Assembly (NCBI GenBank): GCA_902789795.1
Contig: CADAPM010000016.1
Span: 1-40,895, forward strand
From: an uncultured Eubacteriales bacterium
GTDB taxonomy: Bacteria > Bacillota > Clostridia > Christensenellales > Aristaeellaceae
Length of the DNA stretch: 40,895 bases
Reading direction: 5' to 3'
Shown here: positions 15,779 through 23,711 of the stretch, piece after piece
Numbering within the stretch: position 1 is the stretch's first letter
Layout: each line of letters opens with the position of its first letter
Made by a program: the position numbers and the translations under genes
Notes under the pieces: model-generated
What the model saw: only the letters and a program-made list of their open reading frames with translations
Told to the model about the DNA's origin: nothing
The model's database searches: none

Positions 15779-18373
15779 ATGCAGCAAGCAGAAAATACCT
15801 GGAGCCTTCCTCCGAAACTGAAGCGCGCCCTCTGGATCCTGCTGGCGGTGGTGCTCGTGGCGGCCGCCGCGGTGATCTGGTGGTTCGTCACCAATTATCG
15901 TGGCTATAACGTATACCGTTCCATGGTCAAAGCTCCGGAGACCATGGCAGCGGGCACGGAATTCACCGCCCTCAAGGACGAACTGAAGGCCGTGCCGGGC
16001 TTCAAGCTGGCGGCGGAGAACGACCGCGCGGCCCTGTATGTGAAGACCGAAACGGCCGAGGTCGCCCTCTATGACAAGGAGAGCGGCGTCACCCTCTACT
16101 CCAACCCGCAGGACGCGGAGAAGGACCCCATCGCCAAGGCTACGAACCAGGAACGCCTGAAGAGCCAGTTCATCCTGAGCTACCTGGACTCCAACGCCAA
16201 GGAAGGCACGGCCTGGTCCAGCTACGCCAAGTCCGTCGCCAACGGTCAGGTGGAGTATGAGAACATCGAAAACGGCGTGCGGGTGATCTACAATCTCTCC
16301 AACGAGCGCATCCTGCTGGTGTCCGACCAGCTGACCGCCGAGTGGTACGAGATCCTGTCCAACGCCGGAAAGAAGCAGGCGGCCAAGTCTTACGTCCTGA
16401 ATGAAGAAAACGGCCTGTACGAGATCAAGACCAAGGGCGTCACCTCCCGCAACAAGCAGCAGATCGACCAGGACGCCCGGACGGCGGGCTTCACCCTGGA
16501 CGATTATGAAGAGATGCAGGCCCTGATCGTCAAAGAGGTCGAAGAAGAAGAGACGGAGAACCTTTCCTTCAGCATCACGCTCGAATGGAGACTGACGGCG
16601 GACGGCGCTCAGGTGACCCTGCCCTATGAAGGCCTGCAGGAATTCGGCGGCGGCCAGATCCGAGCCGTGCAGCTGCTGCCCTTCTTTGGCGCGGCGGGCA
16701 CGGGGGAGACCGGCGACCTGGTGCTGCCCGACGGCAGCGGCGCCCTGATGCACTTCAACAACGGCAAGAGCGCTTTCCCGCAGTACAACAAGAGTGTCTA
16801 CGACCTGGACCTGGTGGACAGCGATTACGCCGCGCCCCAGAATGCCCAGACGGTGCGTCTGCCCTTGTACGGCATCTGCCGTGAGAACAGCAGCCTGCTG
16901 GCGACCTGCGAACGGGGCACGACCCTGGCCAGCGTGGTGGCGGACGTGGCGGGCCGCAACAACAGCTACAACTTCGCCTACTTCACCTTCAACCTGCGCA
17001 GGACGGATACCCTGATGGTGGCCGGTGAAGAGGTGATCGTGGCCGAGCGCGACCTGTACCCGGTGGACTGCGTGGTGCGCTACACCATGCTGAACAGCGA
17101 CTATAAGGGCTACAGCGGCCTGGCCCGGGCTTACCGGGAACGGCTGATCTCCGAAGGCCGGCTCAAGGCCTCGGAAGCCAAGGAAGCGGATATCCCCTTC
17201 TATTATGACCTGATCGGCGGCGTCAAGGAGACCGCCCACTGGCTGGGCGTGCAGTACCTGCGGGTGCTGCCCATGACCACCTTCGCCGACGCGGAGAACA
17301 TCGTTACCGAGCTCAAGCATGAGAATATCTCCAACCAGCAGGTCAACCTGCAGGGCTGGATGAACGGCGGCTACTATCACGACGTCGTGAAGAAGGCCAG
17401 GGTGCTCAAACAGCTGGGCGGTGAAAAGGGGCTGAGCGATCTGAACGCTGCCCTGGCCCGCAGCGGCGGCGCGCTCTATCCCGATGCCGCGCTGCAGCTC
17501 GTCACCAGCATCACCAAGGGCTTCTTCCCCAGCGAGGAGGCTTCCCGCTACTATGCCGAGGGCTATGTGGTGGAGCTGGGCGTGGTCAATCCCGTGTCCC
17601 TGCGCCGGGCGGCTACCCTGGGCTATAACGAGCTGGGCTACATGCTGCTCTCGCCCAAGTTCCTGCCCCGGTACGCGGAAAACCTGAACCGGGAAGCCGA
17701 ACGGCTGAAGCTCAAGAATCTGAGCCTGCGCGACCTGGGCAGCGAGCTCCACGCGGACAAGCGCCGCACCAACGTGATCAACCGCGAGATGGACCTGGAC
17801 ATCGTGGACGAGGCCTTCAAGACCCTCGCGGGCGGGGGCCGCAGCCTGATGGTGACCGGCGGCAACGATTACGCTTTCGCTTATGCGGACCATGTCCTGA
17901 ACGCGCCGGTCATGTACACGCCCTATCCGATCCTGGATGAAGAGATCCCCCTGTGGGAAATGATCGTGCACGGCTCCATCGATTATGCCGGCAGCGCCAT
18001 GAACCTGACCCAGAGCGAAGACAAGGTCCGGGACCTGCTGCGCCTGGTGGAATACGGCGCCTCCGTCCATTACACCTTCACCTGGAGAGACGCGGCGGAG
18101 ATGAAGTACACCGGCCTGAACAGCAAGTTCGCCACGACCTTCGAAGCCTGGAAGGACGACGCGGTATCTGACTACCGTTTCGTGAACGGCGCCCTGCGCG
18201 CGGTGAACGGCGCGCAGATGGAGGAGCATGAACGGCTCACTGAGACCCTGAGCCGCGTCACCTATTCCAACGGTGTCACCATCTATGTGAACCAGGGGAA
18301 TGAGGAAGCGCAGGCGGATGGAAAATACATTCCGGCACTGAGTTACCTGGTCGTGGGAGGTGAAGCGCAATGA
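15779..18373 (+). CDS. DUF5696 membrane-anchored extracellular protein
   Basis: An 864-residue protein with a short cytoplasmic N-terminus, one transmembrane helix (about 18-38) and a large outer domain. Residues about 60-300 look beta-rich (ALYDKESGVTLYSNP, VEYENIENGVRVIYNL), as in a glycosidase-like beta-sandwich. The remainder, containing VLPDGSGALMHFNNGK and YKGYSGLARAYRERLISEGRL and ending in a possible alpha/beta barrel, fits the DUF5696 family as I know it. No catalytic pair can be named with confidence. The ATG at 15779 follows AGGGGG; its stop overlaps the next permease start (ATGA). Its place between two permease pairs points to glycan capture or handover at the cell surface, but an enzymatic role is equally open. 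Confidence 0.78.
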   Translation: MQQAENTWSLPPKLKRALWILLAVVLVAAAAVIWWFVTNYRGYNVYRSMVKAPETMAAGTEFTALKDELKAVPGFKLAAENDRAALYVKTETAEVALYDKESGVTLYSNPQDAEKDPIAKATNQERLKSQFILSYLDSNAKEGTAWSSYAKSVANGQVEYENIENGVRVIYNLSNERILLVSDQLTAEWYEILSNAGKKQAAKSYVLNEENGLYEIKTKGVTSRNKQQIDQDARTAGFTLDDYEEMQALIVKEVEEEETENLSFSITLEWRLTADGAQVTLPYEGLQEFGGGQIRAVQLLPFFGAAGTGETGDLVLPDGSGALMHFNNGKSAFPQYNKSVYDLDLVDSDYAAPQNAQTVRLPLYGICRENSSLLATCERGTTLASVVADVAGRNNSYNFAYFTFNLRRTDTLMVAGEEVIVAERDLYPVDCVVRYTMLNSDYKGYSGLARAYRERLISEGRLKASEAKEADIPFYYDLIGGVKETAHWLGVQYLRVLPMTTFADAENIVTELKHENISNQQVNLQGWMNGGYYHDVVKKARVLKQLGGEKGLSDLNAALARSGGALYPDAALQLVTSITKGFFPSEEASRYYAEGYVVELGVVNPVSLRRAATLGYNELGYMLLSPKFLPRYAENLNREAERLKLKNLSLRDLGSELHADKRRTNVINREMDLDIVDEAFKTLAGGGRSLMVTGGNDYAFAYADHVLNAPVMYTPYPILDEEIPLWEMIVHGSIDYAGSAMNLTQSEDKVRDLLRLVEYGASVHYTFTWRDAAEMKYTGLNSKFATTFEAWKDDAVSDYRFVNGALRAVNGAQMEEHERLTETLSRVTYSNGVTIYVNQGNEEAQADGKYIPALSYLVVGGEAQ

Positions 18374-19293
18374 CGGTGAAAGAGAGGAAAAAAGGCTTTC
18401 GCCTTTCCTATGAGCAGCGCAACTCCGTGCGCGGCTACGCGTTTATCCTGCCGTGGCTGATCGGCTTCCTGGTGTTCTATGTGGGCTGTCTGATCCAGTT
18501 GGTGCAGTTCAGCTTCCTGGACATCAAGATCGACGCGGCCACCGGCAGCCGGATCGACAACTTCGTGGGCCTTGGCAACTATATCGAGGCGTTCACGGCC
18601 CACGCCACCTTCAAGCAGGTGCTGACCTCCTCGGTCATGGATATGCTCATCGACCTGCCCATGATCATCTTCTTCAGCCTCTTCGTGTCCCTGATGCTGA
18701 ACCGGAAGTTCAAGGGCCGTGCCGTGGTGCGCGCCATCTTCTTCCTGCCGGTCATCCTGAGCGCGGACGCGGTGGGCGCGGCCATCACCAGGGCCATGGA
18801 ACTGATGAACGTGGGCGTATCCTCCACCTCCCAGGAGATGACGATGGCGGGCGGCGTATCCGTGTCCTACTACATCCAGCTGTTTGGAGACCTGGCGCTG
18901 CCGCCGGCCCTGCTCGAATACATCGTGGGCGCGGTCAACCGCATCGCGACCATCATCAAGGGCTCCGGTGTCCAGATCATCCTGTTCATCGCGGCGCTGC
19001 AGTCCATCCCCGGCTCTTTGTACGAGGTGGCGAAGATCGAAGGCGCCACGGGCTACGAGACGCTGTGGAAGGTGACCATCCCCATGCTGATGCCGCACAT
19101 CATCACCAACACGATCTACACCTTGGTGGACCGCTTTACCACGAGCCAGGTCGTGCAGCTGGCCAATGAAACGTACCAGCGCTACAATTACGGCCTGTCC
19201 TCCGTGTTCTCGCTGACCTCCACGATGATCACCATCCTGATCCTGGGCCTGATCGTGTACCTGCTCAACAAGCGGGCCTTCTACTACAACTGA
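18370..19293 (+). CDS. CUT1 sugar ABC transporter permease, MalF-type (pair 2)
   Basis: A 307-residue permease with six hydrophobic segments. The EAA loop is EVAKIEGATGYETLWKVTIP (about 218-237). A loop of about 45 residues (VGVSSTSQEMTMAGG onward, about 142-185) between the middle membrane segments is absent from the first MalF-type permease and is typical of a subgroup of Clostridia CUT1 permeases. The start overlaps the DUF5696 stop by 4 bp. It pairs with the gene at 19307. The low similarity to pair 1 argues against a recent duplication. Confidence 0.92.
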   Translation: MTVKERKKGFRLSYEQRNSVRGYAFILPWLIGFLVFYVGCLIQLVQFSFLDIKIDAATGSRIDNFVGLGNYIEAFTAHATFKQVLTSSVMDMLIDLPMIIFFSLFVSLMLNRKFKGRAVVRAIFFLPVILSADAVGAAITRAMELMNVGVSSTSQEMTMAGGVSVSYYIQLFGDLALPPALLEYIVGAVNRIATIIKGSGVQIILFIAALQSIPGSLYEVAKIEGATGYETLWKVTIPMLMPHIITNTIYTLVDRFTTSQVVQLANETYQRYNYGLSSVFSLTSTMITILILGLIVYLLNKRAFYYN

Positions 19294-19306
19294 GGAGGCG
19301 GAGAAA

Positions 19307-20278
19307 ATGGAAAAAACGAAAAAAAAGCTGGACGCCTGGCAGGAATTCCGTACCTCCCCGAAGTATTATGCAAAAAGAATACGCATGCGCAACAACCTCA
19401 AAAACTTCCTCCTGGGGCTGTTCAGATTCATCATCATCGTCGGCATCAGCTACGTCATCCTGGCGCCGGTCATCGGCATCATCACGCAGTCCTTCTTCTC
19501 CAGGCAGGACTCCATCAACCCCATGGTGTTCACCATCCCCATCAATCCCACTCTGGAACGCTATGAGATGTCCCTCAAGTATATGGACTATCTGCCCATC
19601 CTGGGCCGGACGCTCCTGTACGTAGGCGGGGTGACGGTGCTCCAGCTGCTGATCTGCTCCATGGTGGGCTACGGCTTCGCGCGCTACAACTTCCCGTTCA
19701 AAAAGCTGCTCTTCGGCTTCGTGGTGGTCATGATCGTGGTGCCGCTGAACACCATCCAGTTCCCGCTGTATGTCACCTTCCGCTACTTCGGCATCGGCAG
19801 CCATACGGTGAACCTGCTCAAAACGCCCTGGCCTACCATCATCCTGACCGCTTTCGGCTGCGGCCTGCGCTCGGGACTGTACATCTACATCTTCAACCAG
19901 TTCTTCCGCGGCCTGCCCAAGGAGATCGAGGAAGCCGCCCTGGTGGACGGCGCGAGCCCGTGGTACACCTATTTCGGCATCATGCTGCCCAACGCCTCTC
20001 CGGCCATCATCACGGTGGCGGTGTTCTCCATCGTGTGGCAGTACAATGATTCCTTCTTCGCCAATACCTTCAACATCTCTGATTCCATCCTGATCACCCG
20101 CAAGCTCGATACCCTGATCAACGTCATCGCCAACGGTGAGAAAATCTATACGATCCGCGAACAGCAGCTCTACTTTAACGCCGGCGTGGTGCTGGTGCTG
20201 CTGCCGGTCGTGATCATCTACCTGCTCCTGCAGCGCCGCTTCATCGAAGGCGTCGAACGGTCCGGTATCGTCGGCTGA
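19307..20278 (+). CDS. CUT1 sugar ABC transporter permease, MalG-type (pair 2)
   Basis: A 323-residue permease with a basic N-terminal tail (KTKKKLDAWQEFRTS), six membrane segments and the EAA loop EEAALVDGASPWYTYFGIML. GGAGG lies 10 bp before the ATG. It completes the second channel and most likely works with the binding protein at 22212, though binding proteins and channels could be exchanged between the pairs. A stem-loop region follows before the next gene. Confidence 0.92.
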   Translation: MEKTKKKLDAWQEFRTSPKYYAKRIRMRNNLKNFLLGLFRFIIIVGISYVILAPVIGIITQSFFSRQDSINPMVFTIPINPTLERYEMSLKYMDYLPILGRTLLYVGGVTVLQLLICSMVGYGFARYNFPFKKLLFGFVVVMIVVPLNTIQFPLYVTFRYFGIGSHTVNLLKTPWPTIILTAFGCGLRSGLYIYIFNQFFRGLPKEIEEAALVDGASPWYTYFGIMLPNASPAIITVAVFSIVWQYNDSFFANTFNISDSILITRKLDTLINVIANGEKIYTIREQQLYFNAGVVLVLLPVVIIYLLLQRRFIEGVERSGIVG

Positions 20279-20292
20279 TCCCTGTTTCCCAT

Positions 20293-20316
20293 CGTACCTG
20301 ATGCGGTACGCCGCAT
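20293..20316 (+). promoter_or_regulatory. Small mutually exclusive stem-loops between permease and module-protein genes
   Basis: CGTACC/GGTACG (20293-20298/20305-20310) overlaps ATGCGG/CCGCAT (20301-20306/20311-20316), so only one can form at a time. There is no T run, so it is not a standard terminator. It may be an RNA processing or stabilising element that allows higher expression of the downstream binding proteins. Confidence 0.3.
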
Positions 20317-20344
20317 ATAGGATAAAGAAAAGGAGGAGATTCTC

Positions 20345-22177
20345 TTGAAAAAAGCACTGTCCTTTTTCCTGATCGTGTGTCTCGCGATCACCATGTGCAT
20401 GTCGAGCTATGCCGACACCTTCAACTGGGCCCCCGCGCCGCAGGCTGAAGAAGCGGCAGCCGAGCCCGAAGCCGTAGCCGAAGCGGCCCCTGAGGCTGAA
20501 GCGGAAGCCGAACCCGAAGCCGAAGCGCCGGCAGCCACTGCTGAAGTGATCGACTTCGAAGACGGCAACTTCGCCTTCCTCGGCGTATCCACCCTCAAGG
20601 GCAACGCCGATCCGGCCGCCGTGCTCTCCGTTGTGGATTTCAACGGTTCCAAGGCGCTGAAGGTCGAAGCTCCCGCGAAGTTCCCCTACGTTGCCCTCAA
20701 CGTGGAAGGCCTGCTGGGCGACCGGCTCGCCGATGTGGCGGCCATCAGCGCTTCCTTTGGCGCGGACAGCGCGTCCGACGGCAACTTCTACGCGGTCTCC
20801 GGCAAGATCTATACCTACACCGGAGAAGCCAACGATGAGACGGTTGCGGGCTGGTCTGTCTACATGGCCAAGAAGAACCCCCGCACCATCGTCACCCAGC
20901 TGCCCGCCTTCGTGGCCGGTGCCGGCAACGCTCTGGTGATCTGCAAGGACGACCAGGCCGGCGGCGATCCCGAGGCCATCTACCTGGATGACATCAAGTT
21001 CCTGGATGCGGAAGGCAATGCCCTGCCTCTGGATTTGAGCGCTGAGTATGTCTCTGCGGACTCCGGCAAGGACCTGTCCAACCTGGTCGCGCTGGTCAAC
21101 CCCGTCGAATTCGCGGGCTTCACCGGCATCGCCGGCAGCGGCTGGGGCCAGAACGGTCTCGAAATGCCTGAAGACTTCCTGAACGCGCTGGTGCCCGGCT
21201 CCGTGGTGGAGATAGAGTACGAGAGCGCCGACGGCACTATCTGGGCGGTCATGCCTTGGGCTACCGCTGGCTGGAGCCGCATCGCGCAGGGCCAGGCTGC
21301 CATCAACAACTCCAAGAATATCGCCCAGATCCCCTACGAAAAGTTCGTGGAAGTCTGCGGCGAAGACAAGTCCACCTGGGGCGCCATGTTCCAGTGTGAA
21401 GCCCAGACCGACTGGACCGTGTACGCGGTGCGCGTCGGCCAGAGAGCCAACCAGATCGTGCTGAAGAACGCGGTCGAATTCCCCGGCTTCCAGAAGTCTG
21501 CCGGCGCCTGGGCGCAGGATGGTCTGGAAATGCCGCAGGAGATCGTGGACGCGCTGGTTCCCGGCTCCGTGGTTGAATTCACCTTTGAATCTGAAGACGG
21601 CAACCTGTGGCTGGTCATGCCGTGGGCGACCGCCGGCTGGAGCCGCGTTGCGCAGGGCAGCGCCACCATCATCGGTGACAAGTGCTATGTGACCTATGAG
21701 CAGATCGCCGAAGTCTGCGGCGAAGACAAGTCCACCTGGGGCGCCATGATGCAGGCTGAAGGCTCCTCCGCCTGGTCTGTGTACGGCGTGCGCGTCGGCC
21801 AGAAGGCTGAATTCTACGGCCTGACCAACCTGGTCGAGTTCCCCGGCTTCCAGAAGTCTGCCGGCGCTTGGGCGCAGGACGGCCTGGAAATGCCGCAGGA
21901 GATCGTGGACGCGCTGGTTCCCGGCAGCGTCGTGACCTTCACCTACGAGTCTGAAGACGGCAATCTCTGGCTGGTCATGCCCTGGGCGACCGCCGGCTGG
22001 AGCCGCGTGGGCAATGACGGCAAGGACGTGGCGGACGGCCACACCGCGCAGGTCACCTATGAGCAGATCGCTGAAGTATGCGGCGAAGACAAGACCACTT
22101 GGGGCGCCATGATGCAGGCTGAGGGCTCCTCTGCCTGGACGGTCTACAGCGTGGCTGTCGGCCAGGCGATCAAGTGA
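20345..22177 (+). CDS. Secreted protein of repeated Trp-rich carbohydrate-binding-like modules
   Basis: A 610-residue protein with no recognisable catalytic domain. Residues 1-23 are a signal peptide without a lipobox. Residues 34-66 are an Ala/Glu/Pro-rich linker. Residues about 67-225 form a beta-sandwich starting IDFEDGNF and ending IYLDDIKFLD, as in carbohydrate-binding modules. Three modules of about 112 residues follow (253-366, 376-486, 496-607), sharing GLEMPQEIVDALVPGSVV, LWLVMPWATAGWSRV and VCGEDKSTWGAM. Modules 2 and 3 are almost identical, also in DNA. The start is TTG at 20345, supported by GGAGG 8 bp upstream and by the signal peptide starting there. The likely role is binding polysaccharide at the surface for the adjacent transporter. 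The carbohydrate-binding family is not identified. Confidence 0.8.
   Translation: MKKALSFFLIVCLAITMCMSSYADTFNWAPAPQAEEAAAEPEAVAEAAPEAEAEAEPEAEAPAATAEVIDFEDGNFAFLGVSTLKGNADPAAVLSVVDFNGSKALKVEAPAKFPYVALNVEGLLGDRLADVAAISASFGADSASDGNFYAVSGKIYTYTGEANDETVAGWSVYMAKKNPRTIVTQLPAFVAGAGNALVICKDDQAGGDPEAIYLDDIKFLDAEGNALPLDLSAEYVSADSGKDLSNLVALVNPVEFAGFTGIAGSGWGQNGLEMPEDFLNALVPGSVVEIEYESADGTIWAVMPWATAGWSRIAQGQAAINNSKNIAQIPYEKFVEVCGEDKSTWGAMFQCEAQTDWTVYAVRVGQRANQIVLKNAVEFPGFQKSAGAWAQDGLEMPQEIVDALVPGSVVEFTFESEDGNLWLVMPWATAGWSRVAQGSATIIGDKCYVTYEQIAEVCGEDKSTWGAMMQAEGSSAWSVYGVRVGQKAEFYGLTNLVEFPGFQKSAGAWAQDGLEMPQEIVDALVPGSVVTFTYESEDGNLWLVMPWATAGWSRVGNDGKDVADGHTAQVTYEQIAEVCGEDKTTWGAMMQAEGSSAWTVYSVAVGQAIK
21101..22165 (+). 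repeat. Three tandem in-frame repeats of about 340 bp in the module-protein gene
   Basis: Repeat 1 is 21101-21442, repeat 2 is 21470-21802 and repeat 3 is 21830-22165. Repeats 2 and 3 share long identical DNA stretches, including the part coding for VEFPGFQKSAGAWAQDGLEM, which suggests recent duplication or gene conversion. Repeat 1 is older and more diverged. Confidence 0.85.
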
Positions 22178-22211
22178 TCCCTGTGGATGAATTCAAAGGA
22201 GGTTTGAATCA

Positions 22212-23570
22212 ATGAAACGTATCGTTGCTCTGATCCTGACCCTGGCGATGGTGCTGTCTCTGCCCGTATTCGCGAGCGCTGAGCGCCACCTGACGTACGG
22301 CATCTGGTGGGACGTGTACTACAATTCCGGTGATGCGGACCTGTCCGCGAACCCCGCTGTGGATCCTGAAGATCCCACCGATCAGGACGTTGCCATGTTC
22401 GAGAACGTCAAGCTGATCGAGGATGAGTATGACGTGACCTTCGAGTGGGCCAACCTGACCTATCAGGGCGTTCAGGACTCCATCAATTCTTCCATCCTGG
22501 CCGGTGATCCGGACTGCGATGTGTACACCGTTGAGCTGGGCTGGGGCGTGCCTGCCGCGATGAACGGCCTGGCCACCGACCTGCGCGATGTGCTGCCTGC
22601 TGACGATCCCCTGTTCAAGGGCGAAGACACCGTATTCAACATCGTCTCCCTGCCCGATGGCAGCGCCAAGATCCTGGCGGTCAAGAGCGGCCAGGCTCAG
22701 GCCGAAGCTACCTATCCGCTGGCCTTCAACCTGCAGATGATCCAGGAAGCCAACCTGGAAGACCCCCGCGACCTGGTGGAACGCGGCGAGTGGACCTGGG
22801 ACAAATTCCGTGAGTACTGCGAAGTCCTGACCAAGGACACCGACGGCGACGGTGTGACCGACGTGTACGGCTACGGCGCCTGGGCCAATGACGCCCTGAT
22901 GTACTGGATCATGTCCAACGGCACCTACATTGCTGCGACTGAAAAAGAGAACCTGTCTTCCCCCGAAGTGGGTGAGACCCTCAAGTTCCTGCAGGATCTG
23001 TACCTGGATGGCCTGGCCTACCCGATCCCCGCGGAAAACGGCTGGGACGTCTGCCGCTGGCTGTACCGCGACAAGAAGGTTGCCTTCACCACCACCGCTA
23101 CTTGGATCCTGTCCAACTATGACGACTATAACTATGACGGCAAGGCCGAGACCACGCTGGACTTCGACATGATCTTCGTCGATTATCCCATTGGCCCCTC
23201 CGGCAATGCCGAGACCAACGCCACCAAGATCGCCTACTCCAACTACTACATGATCCCCGCCGGCGTTAAGGATCCCAAGCTGGTCTACGACGCCTTCCGC
23301 GCCTACTGGAACTGGTATCATGATGATACCGAACTGCGCGACGAACTCACCGACTGGTGGTACACCGCTGTCTCTGACAAGCTGGAGATCCAGGATTGGA
23401 ACGTCAGCGTGGAGATGAAGATGGGCGAGCGCGAGACCGTCGACTTCTATAAGCTGGTCGAAAACGACGTTCCGATCCTTCAGTTCCTGAACGGCGAGTA
23501 CACCCCGGCTCAGCTGCAGGAATCCTACAAGCAGGTGGTCCAGGACGCGCTGGACAATCTCTATAAGTAA
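22212..23570 (+). CDS. CUT1 extracellular sugar-binding protein
   Basis: A 452-residue solute-binding protein of the usual family-1 size. It has a signal peptide 1-23 (VFASA-ER) and, unusually for a Gram-positive importer, no lipobox cysteine. Typical features are ILAGDPDCDVYTVELGW, GEWTWDKFREYCEVLTKDTDGDGVTD (a calcium-loop-like DxDxDG motif common in this family, 209-217) and a C-terminal helical region. The nearly perfect ribosome site AAAGGAGGT (22195-22203), 8 bp before the ATG, is the strongest in the window, in line with the excess of binding protein over permease usual in ABC importers. It is probably the main binding protein of permease pair 2. The ligand is inferred to be manno- or gluco-oligosaccharide from its neighbours. 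Confidence 0.92.
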   Translation: MKRIVALILTLAMVLSLPVFASAERHLTYGIWWDVYYNSGDADLSANPAVDPEDPTDQDVAMFENVKLIEDEYDVTFEWANLTYQGVQDSINSSILAGDPDCDVYTVELGWGVPAAMNGLATDLRDVLPADDPLFKGEDTVFNIVSLPDGSAKILAVKSGQAQAEATYPLAFNLQMIQEANLEDPRDLVERGEWTWDKFREYCEVLTKDTDGDGVTDVYGYGAWANDALMYWIMSNGTYIAATEKENLSSPEVGETLKFLQDLYLDGLAYPIPAENGWDVCRWLYRDKKVAFTTTATWILSNYDDYNYDGKAETTLDFDMIFVDYPIGPSGNAETNATKIAYSNYYMIPAGVKDPKLVYDAFRAYWNWYHDDTELRDELTDWWYTAVSDKLEIQDWNVSVEMKMGERETVDFYKLVENDVPILQFLNGEYTPAQLQESYKQVVQDALDNLYK

Positions 23571-23586
23571 TAAAGCCAAGCATCAT

Positions 23587-23624
23587 CGGCCGGGGGTGTA
23601 AGAACAACCCTGAGCCCCCGGCCG
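23587..23624 (+). promoter_or_regulatory. GC-rich stem-loop after the binding-protein gene
   Basis: CGGCCGGGGG (23587-23596) pairs with CCCCCGGCCG (23615-23624), with an 18-nt loop and no T run. It may protect the 3' end of the binding-protein message. Confidence 0.5.
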
Positions 23625-23641
23625 GCGGCGCAAAACCTGAG

Positions 23642-23693
23642 GCGCCGCGCGCCCCGTACCGGCTTGCCGGCTGCGGCGCGCGGCGCTTTTTAT
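23642..23693 (+). terminator. Strong terminator-like hairpin just before the GH130_2 gene
   Basis: A perfect 12-bp stem, GCGCCGCGCGCC (23642-23653) with GGCGCGCGGCGC (23675-23686), has an inner CCGGC/GCCGG stem and the T run TTTTTAT. It ends 18 bp before the phosphorylase start codon, leaving no room for a promoter between. It should end the long operon, with partial read-through into GH130_2 and lacI (inference). Confidence 0.85.
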
Positions 23694-23711
23694 GAAAGGG
23701 AATTGAACGAC

